The notes under the pieces: generated by a model
Database searches by the model: none
The model's input: only the letters and a program-made list of their open reading frames with translations
Told to the model about the DNA's origin: nothing
Translations under genes and position numbers: made by a program
Assembly: GCA_002314935.1 (NCBI GenBank)
Contig: DCHW01000043.1
Coordinates: 1 to 44,891 of the forward strand
Reading direction: 5' to 3'
DNA: 44,891 bases
From: Clostridiales bacterium UBA1742
GTDB taxonomy: Bacteria > Bacillota > Clostridia > TANB77 > CAG-508
Part shown: in pieces, positions 9,709-18,225 of the stretch
Numbering within the stretch: position 1 is the first letter of the stretch
Layout of the letters: each line of letters opens with the position of its first letter

Positions 9709-9855
9709 TTCTCTAATATTGAATTTTATACATAAAAAATTAAATCTTGAGCCTGCCTCCGCGGCAAGCGGATTAACTTAGAGATTACATATGGGTGAAA
9801 TTTTCGCTAATAAAATAACGCTATTTTACAGTGAAATTTTCCAAAATCATTAGCA

Positions 9856-9874
9856 TTGTTACAATTATGTTACG
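9856..9874. repeat. 19-bp direct repeat, copy 2
   Basis: Exact second copy of the repeat at 9478-9496. Confidence 0.85.
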
Positions 9875-9951
9875 TTTCTTTTTCGCATTTATGACAATTT
9901 TCTTGTTTTATGTTTCCTAAATGTAACAAAAAACAATATCTTTTTTGTCTT

Positions 9952-9981
9952 TGTGGAAACTGTGGATAACTTTGTGAATAA
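9952..9981. promoter_or_regulatory. Cluster of three DnaA-box-like 9-mers
   Basis: TGTGGATAA at 9961-9969 is the exact complement of the DnaA box TTATCCACA. TGTGGAAAC (9952-9960) and TGTGAATAA (9973-9981) flank it as near matches, in the same orientation. Confidence 0.45.
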
Positions 9982-10110
9982 AGTTAATTCAATATTCTCA
10001 TGTTCTAAAATTTAAGTCATATTTTTTGTTTTTTTTACAATTTACAATTATTTACAAATATTATGTGTACTACATTACTATTATCAAAATTAGTATATAT
10101 TATATTAAAA

Positions 10111-10137
10111 GTAGCTAAAGTAATACTCTTTAGCTAC
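10111..10137 (-). terminator. Terminator after the PBP-DUF1294 unit
   Basis: 10-bp perfect stem (GTAGCTAAAG and complement) with a 7-nt loop, followed on the minus strand by TTTTAAT. Confidence 0.75.
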
Positions 10138-10151
10138 CGTTAATTTAAATA

Positions 10152-10421
10152 TTATATTGCGCAAAACACAATTATTGCAAGGACTTGCATTATAATTATT
10201 GCTGGAAATCCAATAACAAATCTTGTTTTTTTAGTCTTATGCCTAAAAATTTTCATACCTGCTATACCACCTATTCCACCACCGCAAAAAACTAATATAA
10301 ACAAAGTAGATTCTTTAATTCTCCATTTACCTTTCTTTGCTCTTTTTTTATCTATATACATCATTGCATATGTAATTAAATTTATAATTAATATATATAT
10401 TATTATATTTATTGTTTTCAT
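10152..10421 (-). CDS. DUF1294 membrane protein
   Basis: 89-residue protein matching the DUF1294 pattern: an N-terminal membrane helix (INIIIYILIINLITYAMMYI), the core WRIKESTLFILVFCGGGIGG, the motif GMKIFRHKTKKTRFVIGFP, and a second C-terminal helix. Function is unknown in the family. It follows the PBP gene by 18 nt and probably shares its transcript, ending in the terminator at 10111-10137. Confidence 0.85.
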   Translation of the reverse strand: MKTINIIIYILIINLITYAMMYIDKKRAKKGKWRIKESTLFILVFCGGGIGGIAGMKIFRHKTKKTRFVIGFPAIIIMQVLAIIVFCAI

Positions 10422-10439
10422 ATATACCTCTTTTCTTTT

Positions 10440-12745
10440 TTAGTGTAAAGTGCATGTTTTTAAAGGGATATTTGTTATCTTACTATAAGATGAATTAGTT
10501 CTCCATATACTTCCTGCTCCAATATATTCTCCTCTTCCAGAAACATACCTTACAGATGGACAATTATCATTAGCTACCAATCCAGTTTCTGTACATATTC
10601 TTAAAGAAGAATGGTATGGACAATTTCCGTGTTGGTTCTGTTCCTGCAACAAAATATTCTGTATATTTTGTTCCAGAATATTTACAATTTGATGTTGCTA
10701 AAAATCCTGACTTTTTACAAACTTCAACTTGAACAACTCCTTCTGGAATATTTTCGCTAAATTGTTTCATTACCAATCCTGTATGTACCTGTTTCATTAT
10801 ATCACTCCAAATTATGCTTGAAGGATTTATATTCCATCCTTTTACTGTTGCATTTGTATCATACCCATACCAAACAGCAGCTGTATAGTATGGGGTAAAA
10901 CCACAAAGCCATCTATCATAATCACTGTTTGTTGTCCCAGTTTTTGCAGCAACACTCATTTGATCCATTGCACATATTGTAGCTGTACCTCCTGCTTTTA
11001 CTGGTTCTGTTAAAATATCTTTAACAACATATGCTGCAGATGGAGAAATAACTTGTGTTTTTCTTTGATTTGCTTCAAATACAACATTGCCTTCTGAATC
11101 AACAACTTTTGTATAAAAAGTAGGTTCAATATATAATCCATCGTTAGCAATCGTACCATATGCTCCTGCCATTTCTAACGGTGTAACTCCATAGGTTAAT
11201 CCGGCCAAGTGCTATAGATAATCCACGATCTTTATTATCATCAAGAGAAGTTATTCCAAAATTTTTTAAATATTCAACAGATCTTGTAGGAGTAAGCACT
11301 GCAATACCTTTAACCATTGGTATGTTTTGAGAAGTAGCAATTGCTTCTCTAGTTGTAATCAATCCTCTATAATAATTATAATTTTTAGGCGTGTAATTTT
11401 CGCCCGCATATGTAAATGTTGTTGGATCATCATCGAATACAGTTGCAGCAGTTATAACTCCATCATTAATAGCAGGTGCTACAACTGCAATTGGTTTCAT
11501 TGAAGAACCAGTTTGCCTTTTAGCATCAGTTGCTCTATTAAATCCAAATGCTGTTGTTTTTTCTCCTAATCCTCCAGATATTGCAACAACATGTCCCGTT
11601 GTATGGTCTAAAATAACCATCGCAGATTGAGATTCTACAGTTTTTCCAGTAATATCCTTTGTTGTGTTTGAAAATTGAGCATCATTATACTCATTATCTA
11701 CTATTTGTTGTATTGATGGATCTAATGTTGTATAAATTGTAAATCCTCCACCAAATAAATACAATTTAGCTTGTTTATATGTCCAATCATATTTTTCTTG
11801 CAATTCATTTATTATCTGTGTTAAAGCAGCATCTGTATGATATGAAAATACTATTTGGCTAATTTCACCTTTTTCAAAATTTAATCCATCTCTAACTTCT
11901 TTTTTAGCTGTTTTATACTCTTCTTCTGTTATACTATTTAACTCATACATTTTATCTAATACTGTAATTGTTCTATCTTTAATTTTTTGTATACTTTCTT
12001 CATCATCAGAAAATGGTCTATAAGAATTTGGAGAATGGTTTATCCCAGCTAAAAAAGCGCTTTCTGCTAAACTTAAATCAATTGCATCTTTATTAAAATA
12101 ATATACCGATCCCTGTTGTACTCCATAAACTGTATCACCAAGAAATATTAAATTTAAATATAATTCTAAAATGTCTTCTTTAGACATATCTTGCTCTAAA
12201 TAATATGCCCTTACCATTTCTCTAACTTTTCTTTGCCATGTATCTTCTGTTTCTTGGGTAAGATTTTTTACCAATTGCTGTGTAATAGAGCTTCCACCAA
12301 AAGGTGATTGTCCTTTATTTTTTATATATGTATATGTTGCAGCTGCAGTTCTTTTAATATCAACTCCATTGTGTTCATAAAATCTTTCATCTTCTATATC
12401 AATAAATGCTAATGGAACATATTTAGATATTTGATCTATACTTACACTCTGTCTATTTTCTTCTCCATTTAAAACTGCAATTGTATTTCCATTTATATCT
12501 TTCACTACTGAATTTTCATATTTAATTATTAAATCATTTTTACTCAATCTTACATCTTTTACTACATCATATATTTTATATGCAACAATTCCTCCAATAA
12601 TCATTGTTAATAAAATAATCAATAAAAGTATAATAAAAAATGCTTTTAAAATTCCTTTAAAAACAGAATGTTTTTTTGGCTTTTTATATTTCTTTTTCTT
12701 AACAACATATTGTTCAGATTTAATCAAATCATTATTTTGAGACAT
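10440..12745 (-). CDS. Class A penicillin-binding protein (PBP1A-like), requires two CGGN recodings
   Basis: Bifunctional peptidoglycan synthase. With CGGA at 11200-11203 and at 10626-10629 read as single codons it is a continuous 767-residue protein. It has a basic cytoplasmic tail, one membrane helix (about residues 34-57), a GT51 glycosyltransferase domain (IEDERFYEHNGVD, GGSSITQQLVKN) and a transpeptidase domain with SxxK (TGSSMKP), SxN (TSQN) and KTGTTN. Site 1 gives Gly515 in the family-typical ALGGLTYGVTPLEMAGAYG; without it the KTG motif is lost. Site 2 gives Gly706 in EPTGNCPYH. It follows spoIIQ, from which it is separated by a terminator. Confidence 0.93.
10626..10629 (-). other. 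CGGA quadruplet recoding site 2 in PBP (Gly706)
   Basis: Preceded by ACA and followed by AAT TGT CCA. Normal reading gives PTRKLSIPFF and a short divergent tail. Four-base reading joins to GNCPYHSSLRICTETGLVA, a second copy of the Cys-containing repeat seen just before it (VEVCKKSGFLATSNC). Confidence 0.85.
11200..11203 (-). other. CGGA quadruplet recoding site 1 in PBP (Gly515)
   Basis: Preceded by GGC and followed by TTA ACC TAT. Four-base reading yields ALGGLTYGVTP, a conserved class A PBP segment, whereas normal reading gives ALGRINLWSYTV and a stop. Glycine identity is well supported. Confidence 0.93.
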
Positions 12746-12804
12746 TTATTTTTCCTCCATAATATTCTTTTTTTATTATATTATTATTACTATTTTTTTT
12801 CAAT

Positions 12805-12842
12805 AAAAAAGATAGTAAATGTTATTTTTTACTATCTTTTTT
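12805..12842 (-). terminator. Terminator after spoIIQ
   Basis: 15-bp perfect stem (AAAAAAGATAGTAAA and complement), 8-nt loop, with flanking A/T runs. It lies directly downstream of the spoIIQ stop codon. Confidence 0.88.
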
Positions 12843-12847
12843 TATTA

Positions 12848-13628
12848 TTATAAATTTATATATAATTTTGGATCAACATTTACATTATCTTTTAAAATTT
12901 CGAAATGCAAATGTGGCTCATCTACTATTTCAAAAGCTGCAGAATTACCCACCGTACCTATTGTTTGTCCTTTTATAACTTTTTCACCTTCTTTTACAAA
13001 TTCAGAACTTAAAAGATTTGCATAAACTGTTTTGTACCCATTTGTATGTTCTATAATAATTGTAAGTCCGGTACCTTGGATCATTTTTTATTGCAAATAT
13101 ATTTCCCTCTTCTGAAGATTGTACTATACTTGCTCTTTCTGCCTTTATATCTATTCCTAAATGTGTTATCCATTCATCTAAAGTATTAGAATAAATTAAC
13201 ATATCCTTTGCATATTCATTAATTATTTCACCTTCAACTGGATTAATAAATTCCGGCTCTATAATTTGTTCCTCAACAACCTCTTCTACAACCTCTATTG
13301 TTTCACTCTTGTTTTCATTATTTGATGATTCATATTCTGTTTCTAATTCATCTTCGGTTTCGTTTATTACGTCCTCAATTTTTTTTCCTATTTCTGTACT
13401 TGTAGTTTCAATTTTATCTGTTTCTAAATTTATTTCAGAAACCAATTGTGCAATTTCTTGAGTTTGTAGTGATTTAGATTTAGCCATAGAATTTTTTAAT
13501 TTATTATTATAAAGTATAAAAGTTATTATAAAAGTTAAAATTATTATTCCTAATAGAATAATAGATAAAAAAGTTAATTTTTTTAAATCATTATTTCTTT
13601 TTTTTACAAATCTCCTTCCTCTTCCCAT
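12848..13628 (-). CDS. spoIIQ: SpoIIQ-like M23/LytM peptidase, requires one CGGN recoding
   Basis: Forespore membrane protein of the engulfment channel. The start is ATG 13628 (MGRGRRFVKKRN) with a GAGGAGG site; a TTG at 13643 overlaps that site. With CGGA at 13067-13070 read as one codon it is 259 residues: membrane helix at about 18-40, a Glu-rich linker, and a LytM domain with HLGIDI and HLHFE. Both metal-binding parts are present, as in clostridial SpoIIQ and unlike B. subtilis. The recoded residue is Gly187 in PRYGLTIIIEHTNGY. It lies downstream of spoIID, behind a sigma-F-like promoter. Without recoding the HLHFE half is lost. Confidence 0.88.
13067..13070 (-). other. CGGA quadruplet recoding site in spoIIQ (Gly187)
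   Basis: Preceded by TAC and followed by CTT ACA ATT. Four-base reading gives DPRYGLTIIIEHTNGY, matching the G-x-x-V/I-x-I-x-H pattern of LytM domains. Normal reading gives YRTYNYYRTY and ends soon after. Confidence 0.92.
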
Positions 13629-13705
13629 AATATTCCTCCTCAATTTTTAGTGCAAGCAAATTAAATTATCACTATATTTTTTTACACTAACATTTTCTTT
13701 AGTAA

Positions 13706-13734
13706 AATTATTTCCTTTATTTTGAAATTTATAC
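13706..13734 (-). promoter_or_regulatory. Sigma-F-like promoter upstream of spoIIQ
   Basis: On the minus strand GTATA and GGAAATAATT are separated by 14 bp, close to the sigma-F pattern GYATA / GGnnAnAHTR. It overlaps the end of spoIID and fits the known sigma-F control of spoIIQ. Confidence 0.45.
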
Positions 13735-13737
13735 ATC

Positions 13738-14720
13738 TTACATATCTGTAATTTCAACTCCAGTATAATAGTGCTTTATAATTTCTTCATATGTACTACC
13801 ATTTTTTGCCATACTGTCTGCACCTGTTTGACTCATTCCGAACTCCATGTCCATATCCTATAACACTAAATTTTATATTTTCTTTATTTATTTCTATTGT
13901 AAATTTTGCAGATTTTAATCCAAAAATATTTCTTATCTCCACACCACTTAAATTTAAATTTCCTATTTTTATTTTTTCTATTCTTCCACCTTCTGTATAA
14001 CTTAAAATTTCAATACAATTTTCTTCGTCATAATTTATTTCAAACTCTGTATGATAACTTTTTAATTTTTCTATAAAGTCATCCTTAGTTAATATAACTT
14101 CAGATTGATATTGAGTATAATTTTCTTCTCCACTTGTGCTAACCGCCTGAAGATATGGATAATTTGTTCCACCCCATACTGCATTTGCAGTATCAGTTAC
14201 TCCACCACTATTAGAATGAAAAAAAGCATTTATTGGTTCACCATTATATGTTATTATTTTGCCTTGCGTACTTTTTACTGCATTTTCTATTTTCTCCCAA
14301 TTTAAATTAGCTTCTTCTACATTCCATTTTTCCATCCTTTTTTCTTTAGAAATCCATGCTTGACAACATCCTGAGTCATCACAAACATCTGCATTTTCAT
14401 GTTTACTATTTAAAATTTTATATACTGTATATGTTCTGGCAACAATTGCTTGAGCTTTTAATGCTTCTTCGTTAAAATTAGCAGGCATTTCACTTGCTAC
14501 AACACCTAATAAATATTCATCCAAATTTAATTCCTCTATTTCTCCGAGTCTCAAAATGCAATAATTTCACATTATTATACGCTTTATAATCATAACTTTC
14601 ATCTTTTACTATAACTGGCTCTATCGTTGTTTCTTCTAAATTAAATTTTTTTGTAAATAAAAAAGGAATTAAAAAAAACATTAATACAATTATAATTATC
14701 ATTAATACAAGCTTTTTCAT
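13738..14720 (-). CDS. spoIID: Stage II sporulation protein D, requires two CGGN recodings
   Basis: Lytic transglycosylase that degrades septal peptidoglycan during engulfment. ATG 14720 has an AGGGAGG site. With CGGA at 14543-14546 and 13837-13840 as single codons it is 326 residues, normal for the family: N-terminal membrane helix, EYLLGVVASEMPANFNEEAL, QAIVARTYTVYK, NAFFHSNSGGVTD, and the C-terminal signature GYGHGVGMSQTGADSMAKNG followed by TYEEIIKHYYTGVEITDM. The second site supplies the second Gly of GHGVGMSQ, and the normal frame would end 14 codons later. The gene follows sigF by 13 nt. Confidence 0.95.
13837..13840 (-). other. CGGA quadruplet recoding site 2 in spoIID (Gly294)
   Basis: Preceded by GTT and followed by ATG AGT CAA. 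Four-base reading gives GHGVGMSQTGADSMA, the most conserved SpoIID block, and then 31 more residues up to TAA at 13738. This is one of the clearest assignments of CGGA to glycine. Confidence 0.96.
14543..14546 (-). other. CGGA quadruplet recoding site 1 in spoIID (Gly59)
   Basis: Preceded by ACT and followed by GAA ATA GAG. Four-base reading joins LLHFETGEIEELNLDEYLLGVV without a break. Normal reading gives ETRRNRGIKFG and a stop. Confidence 0.92.
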
Positions 14721-14733
14721 GTTATCAGCCTCC

Positions 14734-15454
14734 CTATGCTTCTATCTTATTTCGCATTGCCAATAAAATCTTTTTTTCTATTCTAGAAACTTGTACTTGA
14801 GAAATTCCAAGTTTTTTTGCAACTTCTAATTGTGTTTTATTTTGGTAATATCTTAATATAATTATTTCTTGTTCTCTTTTTTCTAATTCCTTTATTAATT
14901 GACTTATACATATTTTATTTAATAATTTATTTGTTTCATCTTTATTATCCTTTATTTGATTTATTTTTGTTTCACTATTTGATTTATCTTCATATATTTC
15001 TTCATCAATAGATCCAATTGGATTTCTACTTTCTATAGCAAAAGCAACTTCTTCTTTAGTTAGTTTTAATTTTTTTGCAATATCATCTATAGAAATTTCT
15101 TCTCCAGTATTTTTTAAATAATCTTCTTTTATTTGATTTATATGTGTAAGAAGTTCCTTTATACTCCTACTTACCTTTATTGGTCCGGTCATCTCTTATA
15201 AAACGTTTTATTTCTCCTAATATATATGGAACAGCATATGTAGAAAGTTGTACTTCAAATTCTATATTAAATTTTTGTATTGCTTTTATAAATCCTATAC
15301 AACCAATTTGATATAATTCTTCTTTTTCATATCCTCTACCTTCAAATCTTTTTACAATACTCCATACTAAGCCTGAATTTTTTGTAATTAAATTTTCCAT
15401 TATATTTTTATCTGTCTTTGCATTTATAATTTCTTTTGTAGTTATTTTATACAT
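14734..15454 (-). CDS. sigF: RNA polymerase sigma factor SigF, requires one CGGN recoding
   Basis: First forespore-specific sigma factor. ATG 15454 follows GGAG. With CGGA at 15184-15187 as one codon it is 239 residues with region 2 (GLVWSIVKRFEGRGYEKEEL, YQIGCIGFIKAIQKF, TYAVPYILGEIKRFIRDDG), region 3 (PIKVSRSIKEL) and region 4 (REQEIIILRYYQNKTQLEVA, KKLGISQVQVSRIEKKIL). The recoded residue is Gly90 in IRDDGPIKVSR, an invariant segment of SigF/SigG. In the standard code the protein would end after region 2 and could not recognise -35 elements. It is the third gene of spoIIAA-spoIIAB-sigF. Confidence 0.96.
15184..15187 (-). other. CGGA quadruplet recoding site in sigF (Gly90)
   Basis: Preceded by GAC and followed by CCA ATA AAG. 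Four-base reading gives RDDGPIKVSRSIKEL, invariant in sporulation sigma factors. Normal reading gives RDDRTNKGK and a stop. Confidence 0.96.
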
Positions 15455-15466
15455 AATACTCCTTTC

Positions 15467-15916
15467 TTAAGCTTTTATTGGAGCATCTTTTTTTATTACT
15501 TTTTTTAAAGTTACTTTCGTACCTTTTCCGACACTTGATTCAATCTCCATACTGTCCATAAAATTTTCCATTATTGTAAAACCCATTCCTGCTCTTTCCA
15601 ACATAGGTTTAGAACTAAAAAGTGGTTTTTTAGCTTCCTCAATATTTTCTATCCCCTTTCCATTATCCACAATTTGTATTTCTATATAATCATCTGTTAA
15701 TTTACAGTAAATATATATAGTTCCTTCAGTATTTTCATAACCATGAATAATACTATTTGTAACCGCTTCAGATATAGCTGTCTTTATATCAGCAATTTCT
15801 TCTATAGTAGGATCTAATTGTGTTGCAAAAGCTGCAACTGTTGTTCTTGCAAAATTTTCATTACAAGATTTACTTAAAAATTCTAATTTCATTTCATTTT
15901 TATACACATTCTTCAA
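15467..15916 (-). CDS. spoIIAB: Anti-sigma-F factor / serine kinase SpoIIAB
   Basis: Binds and inhibits sigma-F and phosphorylates SpoIIAA. 149 residues with GHKL ATPase boxes: SEAVTNSIIHGYE (N box), VDNGKGIEN (G1), ERAGMGFTIM (G2). The start is TTG 15916 inside the end of spoIIAA, chosen because AGGAGG lies 8 nt upstream and the protein then begins MKNVYKNEMKLEF, like the known SpoIIAB start MKNEMHLEF. Overlap with spoIIAA suggests translational coupling. Confidence 0.95.
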   Translation of the reverse strand: MKNVYKNEMKLEFLSKSCNENFARTTVAAFATQLDPTIEEIADIKTAISEAVTNSIIHGYENTEGTIYIYCKLTDDYIEIQIVDNGKGIENIEEAKKPLFSSKPMLERAGMGFTIMENFMDSMEIESSVGKGTKVTLKKVIKKDAPIKA

Positions 15917-16247
15917 TATTATTTCCTCCTATACAACAATTATCTTCTATTTGTATTATTTTTAATATTCCCGACATTTCTAATGTTTTTTTTACTATTT
16001 TATTTACATTTGTAATTACAAATGTTCCTCCAAATAAAGATACTAACTTATACCTGCCAATTATCATACCAATTCCACTACTATCCATAAATGTTACATT
16101 TTCTAAATCAAATACCACTTTTTTTGGTATATGTATTTCTATTTCATAATCAGCTCTCTTTCTTATTTTTTCACTCGTATGGTGATCAATCTCCTCTGTC
16201 AATTTAAATATTAGCATTTTGTTTTTTTTAATATATTGTACTTGCAT
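15900..16247 (-). CDS. spoIIAA: Anti-anti-sigma factor SpoIIAA
   Basis: STAS-domain protein that releases sigma-F when unphosphorylated. 115 residues with the phosphoserine loop TFMDSSGIGMIIGRYK. First gene of the operon, behind a sigma-H-like promoter. Confidence 0.95.
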   Translation of the reverse strand: MQVQYIKKNKMLIFKLTEEIDHHTSEKIRKRADYEIEIHIPKKVVFDLENVTFMDSSGIGMIIGRYKLVSLFGGTFVITNVNKIVKKTLEMSGILKIIQIEDNCCIGGNNIEECV

Positions 16248-16283
16248 TTTATTAACCTCTTTTCTCTTTAGTACTATTAATAT

Positions 16284-16312
16284 ATTTTCTACAATTGGAA
16301 TTTTTTTCCTTT
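16284..16312 (-). promoter_or_regulatory. Sigma-H-like promoter of the spoIIA operon
   Basis: On the minus strand AAAGGAAAA and GTAGAAAAT are separated by 11 bp, similar to the sigma-H pattern RnAGGAwWW / RnnGAATww with one mismatch. Known spoIIA operons use sigma-H with Spo0A. Confidence 0.4.
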
Positions 16313-16355
16313 AGCGAATTTTAGGAAGTTTTGGAGAACTTATCTAGTACAAAAA

Positions 16356-16382
16356 AAATAGAACAGCTTAGCTGTTCTATTT
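16356..16382 (-). terminator. Terminator after the lipoprotein gene
   Basis: 12-bp perfect stem (AAATAGAACAGC and complement) with a 3-nt loop and a long U-run on the minus strand. Confidence 0.92.
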
Positions 16383-16395
16383 TTTGTATTTTTTA

Positions 16396-16839
16396 CTATT
16401 TTACTGTATATCCCTCTTCTTCTAAAGAAGCTTTAATTGCATCCTTTGATAAATCAGCAGTATCCTCATCTTCTCCTAAAGTTTCTACATAAGCAGTAGC
16501 ATCCATTTTTATTGTTAATTTTTTACCATCTTGTTTAACTTCCATTCCTTCTAAAGGATTTGCTTCTTCTGAATCTTCAGATACAAACATTGATGTTACT
16601 AAACTAAAATATCCATACATAGTAGTAGCTTGTTCTTCATCATCAAATGTATATGTCATATTAATTTCAGATGCCTTGTCATCTTTAAATGTTATTTCTA
16701 GTTTTTCATCATAGTTACCCATATATTCATCTTCTGTTCTTTTGGTAGCAACTAGTTTATCTCCTCCACAACCTGTAAGTAATACAACAAGCATAGCCAT
16801 TGCTATTACTATAGCAAAATTTCTTAATGTTTTTTTCAT
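16396..16839 (-). CDS. Small lipoprotein
   Basis: 147 residues with a lipoprotein signal peptide and the lipobox LLTGCGG, so Cys is the lipidated N-terminus. The mature part is acidic (FDDEEQATTMYGYF, TLGEDEDTADLSKDA) with alternating beta-strand patterns. I do not recognise the family. It is followed by a strong terminator. Confidence 0.8.
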   Translation of the reverse strand: MKKTLRNFAIVIAMAMLVVLLTGCGGDKLVATKRTEDEYMGNYDEKLEITFKDDKASEINMTYTFDDEEQATTMYGYFSLVTSMFVSEDSEEANPLEGMEVKQDGKKLTIKMDATAYVETLGEDEDTADLSKDAIKASLEEEGYTVK

Positions 16840-16906
16840 ATTTTCACCTCCAAATTTTTATACTTGCATTTTATACGATAATATATAAAAAAGCAACATT
16901 TTTTTA

Positions 16907-18214
16907 CTAAATTATTTCTGCAATTAAATCATAATCTTTTATATCAGTAATTTTAACATTTATAAATTGTCCTAATAAATTTTCTTTATTATTTTTTATA
17001 AACACTACTCCATCTGTTTCTGGAATATCCATATACGTTCTTCCAATATAATAGCTTTCATCAAAAGATTTATTTTCAATTAATACCTTATATTCATTTC
17101 CAACATATTGTTTTATGTTTTCTCTTGATGTATACATAGCAATTTTCATTATTTCATTATATCTTCTTTTTTTGGTAGCATAATGTATTTGATCTGTCAT
17201 TTTTGCAGCTGGTGTTCCATCTTCTTTTGAATATGTAAATACTCCTAATTTATTAAAATATCCTTTTTCTACAATTTTTTTTAATTTTATAAAATCTTCT
17301 TCTGTTTCTCCTGGAAAACCGACTATAAGTGATGTCCTAAGAATTGCATTTGGAATTTCAGTTTTTATTTTATTTATTAGATCTTCTATTTTTTCACCAG
17401 TAATTCTTCTGTTCATCCTTTTTAATATTTTATCTGAAATGTGTTGTATAGGAATGTCAAAATAATTACATATTTTATCATTGCTTTTTACCGTATTTAT
17501 TAATTCGTCTGTTATACTTTCTGGATATGCATATAAAAATCTTATCCATTCAAATCCATCTATCATACATAACTTTTCTAATAGCTCACTAAGCATAGAG
17601 TTACCATATAAATCTTCTCCATATCTTGTTGTATCTTGAGCTATTACAATAATTTCTTTATAACCTTGTTTTGCAAGTTTATTCGCCTCTTCCAAAACTT
17701 CTTCCATAGGTCTACTAACATATGGTCCTCTAATATATGGTATAGCACAATATGTACATCTGTTACTACATCCTTCTGCAATTTTTAAATATGCAGTTTT
17801 ATTACCAGTTGTTATAACTCTATTCAAGTAATCAAATTTATTTGAATTTTCAATATATTTCTTATTTATTAAATTTTCTATTTTTATCCAAAATTTTTCA
17901 TATTCATCTATAGTTATAAATAAATCAACTTCTGGCAAACTTTTTTCTAATTCTTTTTTATATCTCTGTACTAAGCATCCCATAACAACTAAATATTTAC
18001 ATTTACCCTGTATTTTATATTCAGCCATTTCAAGAATTGTATTTATGGCTTCTTGCTTTGCAGCTTCTATAAATCCACATGTATTTATAACTATAATTTC
18101 TGCATTTTTTACATTATTAACAATATTGAATTTATTATTTTTAAATACACCAATTGCCATTTCTGTATCTATTAAATTTTTTGAACATCCTAACGAAACA
18201 AAGCCTACGTTCAT
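16907..18214 (-). CDS. rimO: Ribosomal protein S12 methylthiotransferase
   Basis: Radical SAM enzyme that methylthiolates an Asp of ribosomal protein S12. 435 residues: UPF0004 domain (VSLGCSKNLIDTEMAIG, INTCGFIEAAKQEA, VVMGCLVQRYKKEL) with three cluster cysteines, a radical SAM core (AEGCSNRCTYCAIPYIRGPY) and a C-terminal TRAM domain. The KNLIDTE and YAYPESI patterns favour RimO over MiaB. It lies 11 nt downstream of the RNase G gene. Confidence 0.93.
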   Translation of the reverse strand: MNVGFVSLGCSKNLIDTEMAIGVFKNNKFNIVNNVKNAEIIVINTCGFIEAAKQEAINTILEMAEYKIQGKCKYLVVMGCLVQRYKKELEKSLPEVDLFITIDEYEKFWIKIENLINKKYIENSNKFDYLNRVITTGNKTAYLKIAEGCSNRCTYCAIPYIRGPYVSRPMEEVLEEANKLAKQGYKEIIVIAQDTTRYGEDLYGNSMLSELLEKLCMIDGFEWIRFLYAYPESITDELINTVKSNDKICNYFDIPIQHISDKILKRMNRRITGEKIEDLINKIKTEIPNAILRTSLIVGFPGETEEDFIKLKKIVEKGYFNKLGVFTYSKEDGTPAAKMTDQIHYATKKRRYNEIMKIAMYTSRENIKQYVGNEYKVLIENKSFDESYYIGRTYMDIPETDGVVFIKNNKENLLGQFINVKITDIKDYDLIAEII

Positions 18215-18225
18215 ATATACTCCTT

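Larger units (their letters stand above)
9414..10110. other. Gene-free AT-rich region with nested repeats
   Basis: About 700 bp without a supported gene. It holds the glyS promoter, a 19-bp direct repeat pair (9478-9496 and 9856-9874), a MITE-like inverted-repeat element between them and a cluster of DnaA-box-like motifs near 9952-9981. Genes on both sides run in the same direction, so this is not a divergent origin-like locus. Confidence 0.7.

Noticed and set aside
9414..10151. Chromosomal replication origin
   Set aside because: Only three DnaA-like boxes, no dnaA or dnaN, and flanking genes are co-oriented.
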